DNA of 64,000 nucleotides from Roseomonas sp. CECT 9278. GTDB lineage: Bacteria; Pseudomonadota; Alphaproteobacteria; Acetobacterales; Acetobacteraceae. The notes under the pieces were generated by a model. That model saw only the letters and a list, made by a program, of their open reading frames with translations, ran no database searches and was not told where the DNA came from. The stretch spans positions 1-64,000 of the forward strand of contig NZ_CAKKLX010000004.1 in the NCBI RefSeq assembly GCF_918698155.1, in the 5' to 3' direction. Positions 24,923 through 34,071 of this stretch are shown here, in pieces; position 1 is the first letter of the stretch, and every line of letters starts with the position of its first letter. Both the position numbers and the translations under genes were made by a program.

Positions 24923-26950
24923 ATGTCCAAGGTCCGCGTCGTCTGTGCCCATGACTGCCCCGACATGTGTTCCCTGGTCGCGGAGGTGGAGGATGGCCGG
25001 CTGGTGCGCCTGCAGGGCGACCCGGACGAGCCCTACACGGCCGGATTCGCCTGCGCGAAGGTCAACCGGGACATGGAGGTGGTGCATTCGCCGGACCGGC
25101 TGCGCACGCCGCTGCGCCGCACCGGGCCGAAGGGCAGCGGGCAGTTCGAGCCGATCACCTGGGACGCCGCGCTCGATGAGATCACCACCCGCTGGCAGGC
25201 CATCATCGCCGAGAGCGGGCCGGAGGCGATCCTGGGCTACGCCTATTCCGCCCACCAGGGGCACATGAACCGGCGGCTGGTGTCGGGGCTGTTCCATGCG
25301 CTGGGCACGTCCCGCCTGCAGGCCGGCACGGTCTGCGACACCTGCTGCGAGACCGCCTGGGACATGACCTGCGGGCCGGTCGGCGGCACCGACCCCGAAA
25401 GCGTGGTGCATTCCGACCTGGTGATCGCCTGGGGCTGCGACCTGATGGCGGTGAACGTGCATTTCTGGGCGCTGCTGGAGAAGGTGCGGAAGTCCGGCGT
25501 GCCGCTGGTGGTGATTGACCCGCGGCGCAGCCAGACCGCCGCGCGGGCGGATTGGCACCTGCCCATCCGCATCGGCACGGATGCGGCGCTGGCCTGCGGG
25601 ATCGCGCATGTGCTGCTGCGCGACGGCTTGCTGGACCGCGACTACATCGCCGCGCATACGCTTGGTTTTGAACGATGGGCGGCCGAGGTGCTGCCGCATT
25701 TCCCGCCGGACCGCGTGGCGTCCATCACCGGGCTGGCGGTGGCCGATGTGGAACGCCTGGCCGCGATGTATGGCGCGGCGAAGGCGTCGCTGATCCGCCT
25801 CGGCGAGGGCATGACCCGGCTGGCCAGGGGCGGCCAGGCGCTGCGCGCGGTCGCGACACTGCCGGCGCTGACCGGCGCCTATGGGCGGGAAGGGGGCGGT
25901 GCGCTGCTGCTGGCCGCCGGCTCCATGGATTTCCAGTTCGGCGTGCTGAACCGCCCGTCCGGGCCGGCCACCGCGCGGATGGTGAACCACCTGGCCCTCG
26001 GCGAGGCGCTGGAGGAGATGCGCGACCCGCCGTTGCGCGCCCTGTTCATCGCCGCCAACAACCCGGCCGTGACCAATCCGGACGTGAACCGCCTGCGCCG
26101 CGGGCTGGTGCGCGAGGACCTGTTCACCGTGGTACATGACCCCTTCATGACCGACACGGCGCGCTACGCCGACATCGTGCTGCCGGCCACCACCTATCTG
26201 GAAACAGAGGATTTCTACCGGTCCTACGGCTCCTATCGCATGCAGTATGCGCCCGCGGCGGTGCCGCCCCAGCACGAAGCCCGATCCAACTTCCACCTGG
26301 CCCAGGAGCTCGCCCGGCGGATGGGGCTGACGGATGCGGTGTTCTCCGCCGCGCCGCGCGACCTGGTGCCGGAATTCTTCAAGGGCGCGACGGGCATCAT
26401 CGCCGAGGTCGATCCGGCGCGGGTCTTCGAGGGGCCGGTCAAGGTCAGCCCGCCGGCGGCGCAGGAGTTCCGCACGCCCTCCGGCCGGCTGGAGATCTAT
26501 TCCGAGACGCTGGCGCAGCAAGGCGTGCCGCCCATGCCGGTCTGGGAGGAAGACGCGGTCGAGGCCGCCGACGCCGCCCGCTGGCCGCTGCGCCTGCTGA
26601 CCGCGCCGGGGTATTTCCAGGCGCATACGGCCTATGCGGCCTCGCCCTTCCTGCGCAAGCGGGAAGGCGAGCCCTGCGCGATCCTGCATCCCGAGGAGGC
26701 GGCGCGCCGCGGCCTGGCCGACGGCGCGCGCGTGCGCCTGTTCAACCAGCGCGGCGAGGTCGGCCTGGTGCTGCGCATCAGCGACGAGGTCCGCCCCGGC
26801 GTCGTGCTGGTGCCCGGCCAGCGCCCGGATTCCGAGGCGGTGTCGGGCACGGTGAACATGCTGTGCGACGAACGGCGCACCGACATGGGCGAGGGGGCCT
26901 GCTACCAGTCCACCTTCCTCGATGTCGCGCCCTGGGGCGCGGCGGCATGA
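24923..26950 (+). CDS. molybdopterin-dependent oxidoreductase (DMSO reductase superfamily)
   Basis: 675 aa. The N-terminal iron-sulfur motif is C8-x3-C12-x3-C16-x27-C44, fit for one 4Fe-4S cluster. Mo-bisMGD binding regions follow, and the C-terminal molydopterin-dinucleotide-binding domain covers about 540-675 (QRPDSEAVSGTVNML). VCDTCCETAWDMTCG lies where the Mo ligand is expected and may supply a Cys. No Tat signal is seen, so it is likely cytosolic. The substrate is unknown and no electron-transfer subunit is adjacent. Its TGA overlaps the amidase ATG. Confidence 0.85.
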   Translation: MSKVRVVCAHDCPDMCSLVAEVEDGRLVRLQGDPDEPYTAGFACAKVNRDMEVVHSPDRLRTPLRRTGPKGSGQFEPITWDAALDEITTRWQAIIAESGPEAILGYAYSAHQGHMNRRLVSGLFHALGTSRLQAGTVCDTCCETAWDMTCGPVGGTDPESVVHSDLVIAWGCDLMAVNVHFWALLEKVRKSGVPLVVIDPRRSQTAARADWHLPIRIGTDAALACGIAHVLLRDGLLDRDYIAAHTLGFERWAAEVLPHFPPDRVASITGLAVADVERLAAMYGAAKASLIRLGEGMTRLARGGQALRAVATLPALTGAYGREGGGALLLAAGSMDFQFGVLNRPSGPATARMVNHLALGEALEEMRDPPLRALFIAANNPAVTNPDVNRLRRGLVREDLFTVVHDPFMTDTARYADIVLPATTYLETEDFYRSYGSYRMQYAPAAVPPQHEARSNFHLAQELARRMGLTDAVFSAAPRDLVPEFFKGATGIIAEVDPARVFEGPVKVSPPAAQEFRTPSGRLEIYSETLAQQGVPPMPVWEEDAVEAADAARWPLRLLTAPGYFQAHTAYAASPFLRKREGEPCAILHPEEAARRGLADGARVRLFNQRGEVGLVLRISDEVRPGVVLVPGQRPDSEAVSGTVNMLCDERRTDMGEGACYQSTFLDVAPWGAAA

Positions 26951-28350
26951 GCGACCTCGCCACAATGTCCGCCACCGAGCAGGCGCGGCTGATCCGCACC
27001 CGGCGCGCCTCGCCGGTCGAGGTGGTGCAGGCGGTGCTGACGCGCATCGAGGCCTGGGAACCGCGGCTGAACGCCTTCGCCGCCCTGGACGCCGAGCGCG
27101 CCCTGGAGGCCGCCCGCACGGCCGAGGCGGTGGCAATGGGCGATGGCGAGCTCGGCCCGCTGCATGGCGTGCCGGTGACGGTGAAGGACATCACCGCGGT
27201 GCAGGGCCTGCCGACCCGGCGGGGGTCGCGGCTGACCGACCCGACGCCGATGGGCCATGATTCGCCGGTGGTGGCGCGGCTGAAGGGGGCGGGGGGGATC
27301 ATCCTCGGCAAGACGACCGCGACCGAATATGGCTGGACGGCGGTGTCGAGCAGTCCGCTGACCGGGCATACGCATAATCCGTGGAAGCATGGGGTTACGG
27401 CGGGGGGTTCATCCTCGGGCGCGGCGGCGCTGGCCGGGGCAGGGTGCGGGGCGCTGCACCTGGGCACGGATGGCGCGGGGTCGATCCGGCTGCCGGCGCA
27501 TTTCTGCGGGGCGGTGGGGCACAAGCCGACCTTCGGCCTCGTGCCCTATGCGCCGGTGACGAACAACCAGTCGCTCTCCCATGCCGGGCCGATCACCCGG
27601 ACGGTGGCGGATGCGGCATTGATGTTGGAAGTGATGTCGGGCCTGCATCCATCGGATCACACAACATTGCCGGGTGGGTTCCGGGCGGCGGATATCGGCC
27701 CGCCCGACCTGCGCGGGCTGCGGATCGCCTATAGCCCGGACCTCGGCCATGCGCGGGTGGACCCGGAGGTGGCGGCGGCCGTGCGGCGCGCGGTGGCGGG
27801 CTTCGAGGAAGCCGGCGCGCGCGTGGAGGAGGTCACGCCGCCCTGGGGGCCGAAGGGGCCGGGGCTGGAGCGCGGGCTTTGGGGCATCGCGATGCTGCCC
27901 TTCATCGAGACCGATCCGGCGCGCCGCGCGCAGCAGGATCCGGGACTGGCGGCGTGCCTGGACGAATATGCCGGCATGACCCTGGCGCAGGCGATCGCCG
28001 CCCAGGGCAAGCGGATCGCCTATGCGGCCGAGATCGGCGACTGGTTCGCCACCGGCTGGGACCTGCTGGTGACGCCGGCGGCCTCGGTCACGGCCTTCGA
28101 GGTCGGGCGGCAGCGCCCGGCGCATTGGCCCGACCATGCCTGGGACTGGCTGGTCTGGGCGGAGTTCTCCTATCCCTTCGACCTGTCGCATGGCGCGGCG
28201 GTCTCGGTGCCGTGCGGGCGGGACGGGCAGGGGCTGCCGATCGGGCTGCAGATCGCCGGGCCGCGCTGTGCGGATGCGCTGGTGCTGCGGGCGGCGGCGG
28301 CGTTCCTGGCGGCGCGTCCGTTTGCACCCGGGTTCGCATCACGCGCCTGA
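26947..28350 (+). CDS. amidase (amidase-signature family)
   Basis: 467 aa. The Ser-cisSer-Lys catalytic triad is visible as K80 (VTVKDI), S155 (GGSSSG) and S179 (GTDGAGSIRLP). The family includes aryl/acyl amidases and GatA; with gatC and gatB absent, a stand-alone amidase is more likely. Overlap with the molybdopterin oxidoreductase gene suggests they serve one catabolic pathway, for example oxidation or reduction of an N-containing compound followed by amide hydrolysis; that is inference. Confidence 0.9.
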   Translation: MSDLATMSATEQARLIRTRRASPVEVVQAVLTRIEAWEPRLNAFAALDAERALEAARTAEAVAMGDGELGPLHGVPVTVKDITAVQGLPTRRGSRLTDPTPMGHDSPVVARLKGAGGIILGKTTATEYGWTAVSSSPLTGHTHNPWKHGVTAGGSSSGAAALAGAGCGALHLGTDGAGSIRLPAHFCGAVGHKPTFGLVPYAPVTNNQSLSHAGPITRTVADAALMLEVMSGLHPSDHTTLPGGFRAADIGPPDLRGLRIAYSPDLGHARVDPEVAAAVRRAVAGFEEAGARVEEVTPPWGPKGPGLERGLWGIAMLPFIETDPARRAQQDPGLAACLDEYAGMTLAQAIAAQGKRIAYAAEIGDWFATGWDLLVTPAASVTAFEVGRQRPAHWPDHAWDWLVWAEFSYPFDLSHGAAVSVPCGRDGQGLPIGLQIAGPRCADALVLRAAAAFLAARPFAPGFASRA

Positions 28351-28666
28351 GCGGTCCGAAGGCGGGCGCCGGTCAAGACGCCGCGGGCAAGACAACGGTG
28401 CCGGACTGGCGCGACAACCGGCGGGACGCTCGCACGCCACATTCGGCACGGCGCGATGTCCGGAGCCTGCGTGGGGACCAGGCGCTGCAGCTGCGGCAAA
28501 GGGGCGGGTGCGGACGGCCGGCAACCGGACCTTGGCGAGAGCGTTTACCGTATAAGGTATATTATGGAAATTAAGTGATAGGCCAGTGTGCCGCTGGCCC
28601 TGCGAAAACATCCCTCGGCCGACGCCCTCGGTGCCAGCCGGCCCGCGTCACAGCCGGTCTACCGCC
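28351..28666. other. convergent gap with an AT-rich element and a hairpin
   Basis: This gap lies between the 3' ends of the amidase and dnaE genes. Most of it is GC-rich and featureless. Around 28543-28580 it turns sharply AT-rich: TACC-GTATAA-GGTA (28546-28559) is a small inverted repeat, followed by TATATTATGG and a four-codon frame (M-E-I-K-stop). A GGCCAG/CTGGCC hairpin (28581-28599) follows, without a U-tract. No gene is supported. Confidence 0.6.
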
Positions 28667-31600
28667 TCAGATCTCCTCCACCGCCGAAACCCCCGGCAGC
28701 ACCTTCATCGCCTGCAACACCCGCGGCCCGACATTCCAGCCATTCGGCAGCGCCACCTCCACCTCCTGGCCCAGCGCGATGCGCGGCACCAGCACCACCC
28801 GCCCGCGGCCGCGGCCCTCGCGCGCCAGGATGTCGCGGATCGGCGCCACCGCCTGGATGTCCTCGATCCACAGCCGGATGCCGCCGCCGGCACCATTCGC
28901 GGCCTTCTCCAGCGCCTCGACATCGGTGGCGGTCAGGCGCAGCGCCTCGCCTTCCATGCGGGCATCGGCGGTGACCAGCACGGCCTGGCCCTCGGCCAGC
29001 AGCTCGCGCGACCGGTTCAGCACCTCCGAGAAGCACGTCACCTCGTAGGACCCCTGGGCATCGGACAGCCGCACCCAGGCCATGCGGCTGCCGGTCTTGG
29101 TGGTGCGTTCCTTGGCGTTCACCACGGTGCCGGCCAGCTTCAGCCGCGCCCCGCCGCGCGCGCGGTCGGCGATCAGCGCCGAGGGCGTCACGCCCAGCCG
29201 CTGCAAAGCCTTGCGATAGGTGTCCAGCGGATGCGCCGACAGGTGGAAGCCGACCGCCTCGGCCTCATGCGCCAGGCGGTCGAACAAGGGCCAGTCGGGC
29301 ACGTCGGGCAGCCGCAGCGGTTCGTCGCGGGTCGTCTCGCCGCCGAACAGGCCGATCTGGCCGGAGCCGCGCTCCTCGGCATCGGCCTGGGCGCGGCGCA
29401 GGATCGTTTCGGCCCCGGCCATCACCCGGGCGCGGTTCTTCTCCAGTCCTTCGAAGGCGCCGGCGCGGGCCAGGTTCTCGATCTGCATCTTGTTGAGCAG
29501 CTTCGGGTCCACCCGCGACGCCAAATCCGCCAGCGATACGAAGGGGCCGGAGGCATCGCGCGCGGCCGCCAGGTCGCGCATCGCCGCCTCACCGACCCGC
29601 TTCACCGCCGCCAGGGCGAAGCGGATGGCCTGCTTGCCCTCGGGCGTGGTCTCCACCCGGAACTCGGCGCCGGAGCGGTTGATGTCCGGCGGCAGGATGC
29701 GGATCCCCAGCCGCCCGCATTCCTGCATGTGCCCGGCCAGCTTGTCGGTGTTCGACAGGTCCAGCGTCATCGACGCCGCCATGAAGGCGACCGGGTGGTT
29801 GGCCTTCAGCCAGGCGGTCTGGTAGCTGACCAGCGCATAGGCCGCCGCGTGCGACTTGTTGAAGCCGTAGTCGGCGAAGCGCTCCATCAGGTCGAAGATC
29901 TCGGCCGCCTTTGTGGCCTCGATGCCGCGGGCCTCGGCGCCGTCGCAGAAGATCTTGCGCTGCGCTTCCATCTCGGAGCGGATCTTCTTGCCCATGGCGC
30001 GGCGCAGCAGGTCGGCCGCACCCAGGGAATACCCGGCCAGGTCCTGCGCGATCTGCATGACCTGTTCCTGATAGACCATGATGCCGAAGGTCTCGGCCAG
30101 GACATGATGGATGGCCGGATGCGGCGCCGCCCAGGGCTCGCCCGCCTTGCGCGCGCAATAGGCCGGGATGTTCGCCATCGGCCCCGGCCGGTACAGCGCC
30201 ACCGCCGCCACCAGGTCCTCGAAGCGCGAGGCGCGCATCTGCCGCAGGCAGTCGCGCATCCCCTGCCCTTCGAACTGGAACACCCCGGCCGCGTCGCCCT
30301 TGGCCAGCATGGCGTAGGTGGCCGGGTCATCGATCGGGATCGCCATGATGTCGATCTCGATCCCCTGCCCCTTCAGGATGCCGAGCGCGCGCTCGATCAC
30401 CGTCAGCGTCTTGAGGCCGAGGAAGTCGAACTTCACCAGGGACGCCGCCTCGGCGTATTTCATCGAATACTGCGTGACCAGCATGTCCGACCGCGGGTCG
30501 CGGTACAGCGGCACGATCTCGATCAGCGGCTTGCGCCCGATCACCACGCCGGCGGCATGGGTCGAGGCATTGCGGTACAGCCCCTCGACCTGCTGCGCGA
30601 TATCGAGCAGCCGCGCCACCTGTTCGTCGCCGTCGCGCAACTCCTGCAGGCGCGGCTCGCCGGCGATGGCGTCGGTCAGGCCCACCGGCTTGGCGGGGTT
30701 GAACGGGATCAACGAGGCGATCTTGTCGACCTGGCCATAGGGCATGCCCAGCACGCGCCCCACGTCGCGCACCGCCGCCTTGGCCTGCAGCTTGCCGAAG
30801 GTGATGATCTGCGCGACGCGGTCCGCACCGTATTCGTTCACGACGTAGCGGATCACCTCGTCGCGCCGGTCCTGGCAGAAGTCGATGTCGAAGTCGGGCA
30901 TCGACACGCGCTCGGGGTTCAGGAAGCGTTCGAACAGCAGGCCGAAGCGCAGCGGATCGAGGTCGGTGATCAGCAGCGACCAGGCCGCGACGGACCCGGC
31001 ACCCGACCCGCGCCCGGGCCCCACCGGAATGGGCGGCACCTGCGCCTTCGCCCATTGGATGAAGTCCGCGACGATCAGGAAATAGCCCGAGAAGCCCATC
31101 TTCTCGATGACCGACAATTCGTAGTCGAGGCGCTCGCGATAGACCTCGCGCGCCTCGGCATCGGGCGCGGGCACCAGCGCATCGAGCCGCTTCTCCAGCC
31201 CTGCCTTGGCCATGGCGCGGACCGTCTCGGCCTCGGTCATGCCGGGCGAGACCTTGGGGCAGACCGGCAGCTCGGGCTTCTTCGATTCCGCCATCACCGC
31301 GCACATGCGCGCGATCGCCAGCGTGTTGTCGCAGGCATCCGGCAGGTCGCGGAACAGCGCGCGCATCGCCGCGGCCGGCTTGAACCAGTGCTCGGGCGTC
31401 ACGCGGCGGCGCTCGCGCTCGGCCATGGTGCGGCCCTCGGCGATGCACAGCAGCGCGTCATGCGCCTCGTGCATCTGAGGCTTGGCGAAATACACGTCGT
31501 TGGCGGCGACGATCGGCAGGCCCGCCTGCTGCGCCAGCGCCAGCAGCGCGGCCTCGGTCGCGGGTTCCTGCGGCAGGCCGTGGCGGTGCAGCTCGACCGC

Positions 31601-32125
31601 GAGCCGATCGGGGAAAGCCTCGCGCAGCGCATCCAGGATGCGCGCGGCGGCGTCGCGCCGTCCCTCGCCCAGCAGCCGCGCCACCGGGCCCAGCGTGCCG
31701 CCGGTCAGCAGGAACAGCCCCGCCGCGTGCTCGCGCAGCAAATCGAGCGTGACCGCCGGGCGGCCCGACGCATCATCCCGCAGGAAACCGTGCGACGAGA
31801 GCCGCTGGAGGTTGTCCAGCCCCGCCGCATCCATCGCCAGCGCGACCAGCGGGTCGGGGTTCAGGCGCGCGACGTCGGGGCGGTCGGGGTCGGTGTCGGC
31901 CCGCGCCAGGAACAGCCGGCAGCCCATGATGGGCTGGATGCCCTTCTTGGCGCAGGCCTCGGCGAATTCCAGCGCGCCGAACATGTTCGCGCTGTCGGTC
32001 AGCGCGACCGCGGGCATGCCGTCATCCGCCGCCAGGCTTGCCAGCTTGTCGGCCTTGATCGCGCCCTCGCTGAGCGAATAGGCGGAATGGACGTGCAGGT
32101 GGATGAAGGTGTCGGGGCTGGTCAT
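28667..32125 (-). CDS. dnaE: DNA polymerase III alpha subunit
   Basis: 1152 aa, standard DnaE length. An N-terminal PHP domain (FIHLHVHSAYSLSEGA) is followed by the polymerase core, with catalytic aspartates in PDFDIDF near residue 408. Helix-hairpin-helix and OB-fold (KLAGTVVNAKERTTKTGSRM) regions complete the C-terminus. It is the main replicative polymerase. The ATG at 32125 gives the family N-terminus. In related genomes lolD normally precedes dnaE directly; here a glycosyltransferase gene and a tandem repeat lie between. Confidence 0.97.
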   Translation of the reverse strand: MTSPDTFIHLHVHSAYSLSEGAIKADKLASLAADDGMPAVALTDSANMFGALEFAEACAKKGIQPIMGCRLFLARADTDPDRPDVARLNPDPLVALAMDAAGLDNLQRLSSHGFLRDDASGRPAVTLDLLREHAAGLFLLTGGTLGPVARLLGEGRRDAAARILDALREAFPDRLAVELHRHGLPQEPATEAALLALAQQAGLPIVAANDVYFAKPQMHEAHDALLCIAEGRTMAERERRRVTPEHWFKPAAAMRALFRDLPDACDNTLAIARMCAVMAESKKPELPVCPKVSPGMTEAETVRAMAKAGLEKRLDALVPAPDAEAREVYRERLDYELSVIEKMGFSGYFLIVADFIQWAKAQVPPIPVGPGRGSGAGSVAAWSLLITDLDPLRFGLLFERFLNPERVSMPDFDIDFCQDRRDEVIRYVVNEYGADRVAQIITFGKLQAKAAVRDVGRVLGMPYGQVDKIASLIPFNPAKPVGLTDAIAGEPRLQELRDGDEQVARLLDIAQQVEGLYRNASTHAAGVVIGRKPLIEIVPLYRDPRSDMLVTQYSMKYAEAASLVKFDFLGLKTLTVIERALGILKGQGIEIDIMAIPIDDPATYAMLAKGDAAGVFQFEGQGMRDCLRQMRASRFEDLVAAVALYRPGPMANIPAYCARKAGEPWAAPHPAIHHVLAETFGIMVYQEQVMQIAQDLAGYSLGAADLLRRAMGKKIRSEMEAQRKIFCDGAEARGIEATKAAEIFDLMERFADYGFNKSHAAAYALVSYQTAWLKANHPVAFMAASMTLDLSNTDKLAGHMQECGRLGIRILPPDINRSGAEFRVETTPEGKQAIRFALAAVKRVGEAAMRDLAAARDASGPFVSLADLASRVDPKLLNKMQIENLARAGAFEGLEKNRARVMAGAETILRRAQADAEERGSGQIGLFGGETTRDEPLRLPDVPDWPLFDRLAHEAEAVGFHLSAHPLDTYRKALQRLGVTPSALIADRARGGARLKLAGTVVNAKERTTKTGSRMAWVRLSDAQGSYEVTCFSEVLNRSRELLAEGQAVLVTADARMEGEALRLTATDVEALEKAANGAGGGIRLWIEDIQAVAPIRDILAREGRGRGRVVLVPRIALGQEVEVALPNGWNVGPRVLQAMKVLPGVSAVEEI

Positions 32126-32164
32126 CGATGGACTCGCATGCGCGGCGCCAGTGTAGCGCGCGGG

Positions 32165-33850
32165 TCAGCCGCGGGGCAGCGCGGCGGTGTGCTCGGCGAG
32201 GTAGATCGCCTCCAGCGCGCGGCACAGGCCGGCCACGTCGCAGGCCGGGCTGGCTGCCAGGCGGTCGCGCATGCCCGCCCGCAGTGCGGCCAGGCGCGCC
32301 GGCGTGCCGGCGTCGCGCCCCAGCGCGATGGCCCGCGCGACGTAGTCCTCCGCGTCGCGCGCCACCCAATCCCCCAGCCCCGCGGCGCACAGCAGCGACC
32401 GGCTGGTGCGCGCCGCCCAGCGGTCACCATCGAAGGCCAGCACGGGCACGCCCTGCCACAGCGCCTCGGTCGTCGTGGTGCCGCCATTATAGGGAAACGC
32501 ATCCAGCGCGATGTCGACCCGGCCATAGGTCGCGAGGAAGTCGAGATGGGGCGCCGGTGTGTCCATTGCCAGCCGATCCGCCGCGATGCCGTGCTGCGCG
32601 AAGCGCGCGGCGATGGCGTCGCGGTTCGACGCATCGCCGAACGAACTGTTCCGCAGGACCAGGCGCGCGCCCGGCACGCCGTGCAGGATGCGCGCCCAGG
32701 CGGCCACCGTCGGCGCGGTCAGCTTATAGGCCGAACAGAGCGACCCGAAGGTGACGTGCCCGGCGGCCAGGCAGGGCGGCGGCACGATGTCGGGCGCCGG
32801 GTGGTTCACGGTGAAGGCCAGGTAGCTGCCGGGCACGCGCAGGATGCGCTCGGGGTAGAACGCTTCCTCCGCCGGCGTGACCACGGCATCGTCGCCGATC
32901 AGCGCATCGAAGGCGGCGCTGCCGGTGGTGGCGTACATGTTGAACCAGCCGAGTTGCACCGGCGCCGCGCGCAGCATGAACAGGCCCAGCCGCTCGGGCA
33001 CGCTGTAGCCATTCAGGTCGACCAGCACATCCAGCCGGTTGTCGGCCACGGCGGCAGCGATGCGCGCATTGCCGGCGCCGCGGATGGACCAGATGCGGTC
33101 CTCGTCATGCGCGGTGAAGCCGCCTTCGGCGCTGGGTGGGTCGCCATCGGCCAGCAGGTGGATCTCGAACCGCGCGCGGTCGTGGTGGTTGAGCACGCCG
33201 AAGACCGGCTTCATCCAGTTCGGCCGGCCGAAATAGGACGAGACATAGCCGACGCGCAGCCGCCGCCCGGTGGCGTCGGCCGCGGCGCGGCGCGGCGCGG
33301 TCGGCTGCGCCTGCATCCAGGCGGTCCGCACGGCGCGCACGGCGGCGTGGTCGGCGCCTGGTGCGCCGGGGATGATGCAGGCCAGGTTGCGGAGCGCCGC
33401 CGCGCGCACGGCAGCATTGCCGGTGCGGATGGCCTCCGCGTATTCGGCGCAGGCGGCATCGACGGCGCCGGTCTGGAACAGGGCCTCCGCCAGCGTGGTC
33501 CGCAGCGCCGCGGCGGCCGGATCGATGCGCAGCGCCTCGTACAGGGCCTCGACGGCGCGCGGATACGCGAAGCGTGCGGCGCGGGCCATGCCGAGGCCGT
33601 ACCAGCTGTCGAAGCCGGCTTCGCCGAGGGCGATGGCGCGTTCGTACTCCGCCTCGGCCTCGGTCAGGCGGCGGGCGTGGTGCAGCGCATCGGCATGGCG
33701 CAGCGCGAGCGCGGCATCGGCGGGCGCCTCCGCGGCGGCTTGGGCGAGCATGGCCAAGGCCGCCGCGGCATCGCCATCCGTGCGCTGGCGCGCGGCGGCG
33801 GCGGGGATGGCATCGGGATCGGTCACGGCGCCACGGCTTCGATGCTGCAC
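32165..33850 (-). CDS. TPR / SPINDLY-type O-GlcNAc transferase-like protein
   Basis: 561 aa. Residues about 10-165 form TPR helices (ALALRHADALHHARRLTEAE, then later repeats). The C-terminal half (about 195-550) is the OGT/SPINDLY (GT41-like) catalytic region, with RVGYVSSYF, DVLVDLNGYS, APVQLGWFNMYATTG, VTFGSLCSAYKLT and DAFPYNGGTTTTEALWQGVPV. Bacterial homologues glycosylate proteins or surface components; the donor and target here are unknown. The start is uncertain: GTG 33850 or GTG 33826. The gene lies between a minisatellite and dnaE. Confidence 0.85.
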   Translation of the reverse strand: MQHRSRGAVTDPDAIPAAAARQRTDGDAAAALAMLAQAAAEAPADAALALRHADALHHARRLTEAEAEYERAIALGEAGFDSWYGLGMARAARFAYPRAVEALYEALRIDPAAAALRTTLAEALFQTGAVDAACAEYAEAIRTGNAAVRAAALRNLACIIPGAPGADHAAVRAVRTAWMQAQPTAPRRAAADATGRRLRVGYVSSYFGRPNWMKPVFGVLNHHDRARFEIHLLADGDPPSAEGGFTAHDEDRIWSIRGAGNARIAAAVADNRLDVLVDLNGYSVPERLGLFMLRAAPVQLGWFNMYATTGSAAFDALIGDDAVVTPAEEAFYPERILRVPGSYLAFTVNHPAPDIVPPPCLAAGHVTFGSLCSAYKLTAPTVAAWARILHGVPGARLVLRNSSFGDASNRDAIAARFAQHGIAADRLAMDTPAPHLDFLATYGRVDIALDAFPYNGGTTTTEALWQGVPVLAFDGDRWAARTSRSLLCAAGLGDWVARDAEDYVARAIALGRDAGTPARLAALRAGMRDRLAASPACDVAGLCRALEAIYLAEHTAALPRG

Positions 33851-33870
33851 GGCCGGGCATGCATTCCGGC

Positions 33871-34071
33871 GCTGCCGCCGCGCCTCGCCCTCACGCGGCT
33901 GCCGCCGCGCCTCGCCCTCACGCGGCTGCCGCCGCGCCTCGCCCTCACGCGGCTGCCGCCGCGCCTCGCCCTCACGCGGCTGCCGCCGCGCCTTGCCATC
34001 ACGCGGCTGCCGCCGCGCCTCGCCCTCACGCGGCTGCCGCCGCGCCTCGCCCTCACGCGGCTGCCGCCGCG
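33871..34071. repeat. 27-bp minisatellite, seven full copies plus a partial one
   Basis: Full copies start at 33871, 33898, 33925, 33952, 33979, 34006 and 34033; a 12-base partial copy covers 34060-34071. Copies are identical except the fifth, which has two substitutions. The period is nine codons, so no frame is shifted. The array overlaps the end of lolD, whose stop codon lies in the seventh copy. On the minus strand it can encode a (VRARRGGSR)n peptide. There are no unique spacers, so it is not a CRISPR array. Confidence 0.95.

Noticed and set aside
33871..34071. Possible CRISPR array
   Set aside because: Units are contiguous with no unique spacers, and no cas gene is present.
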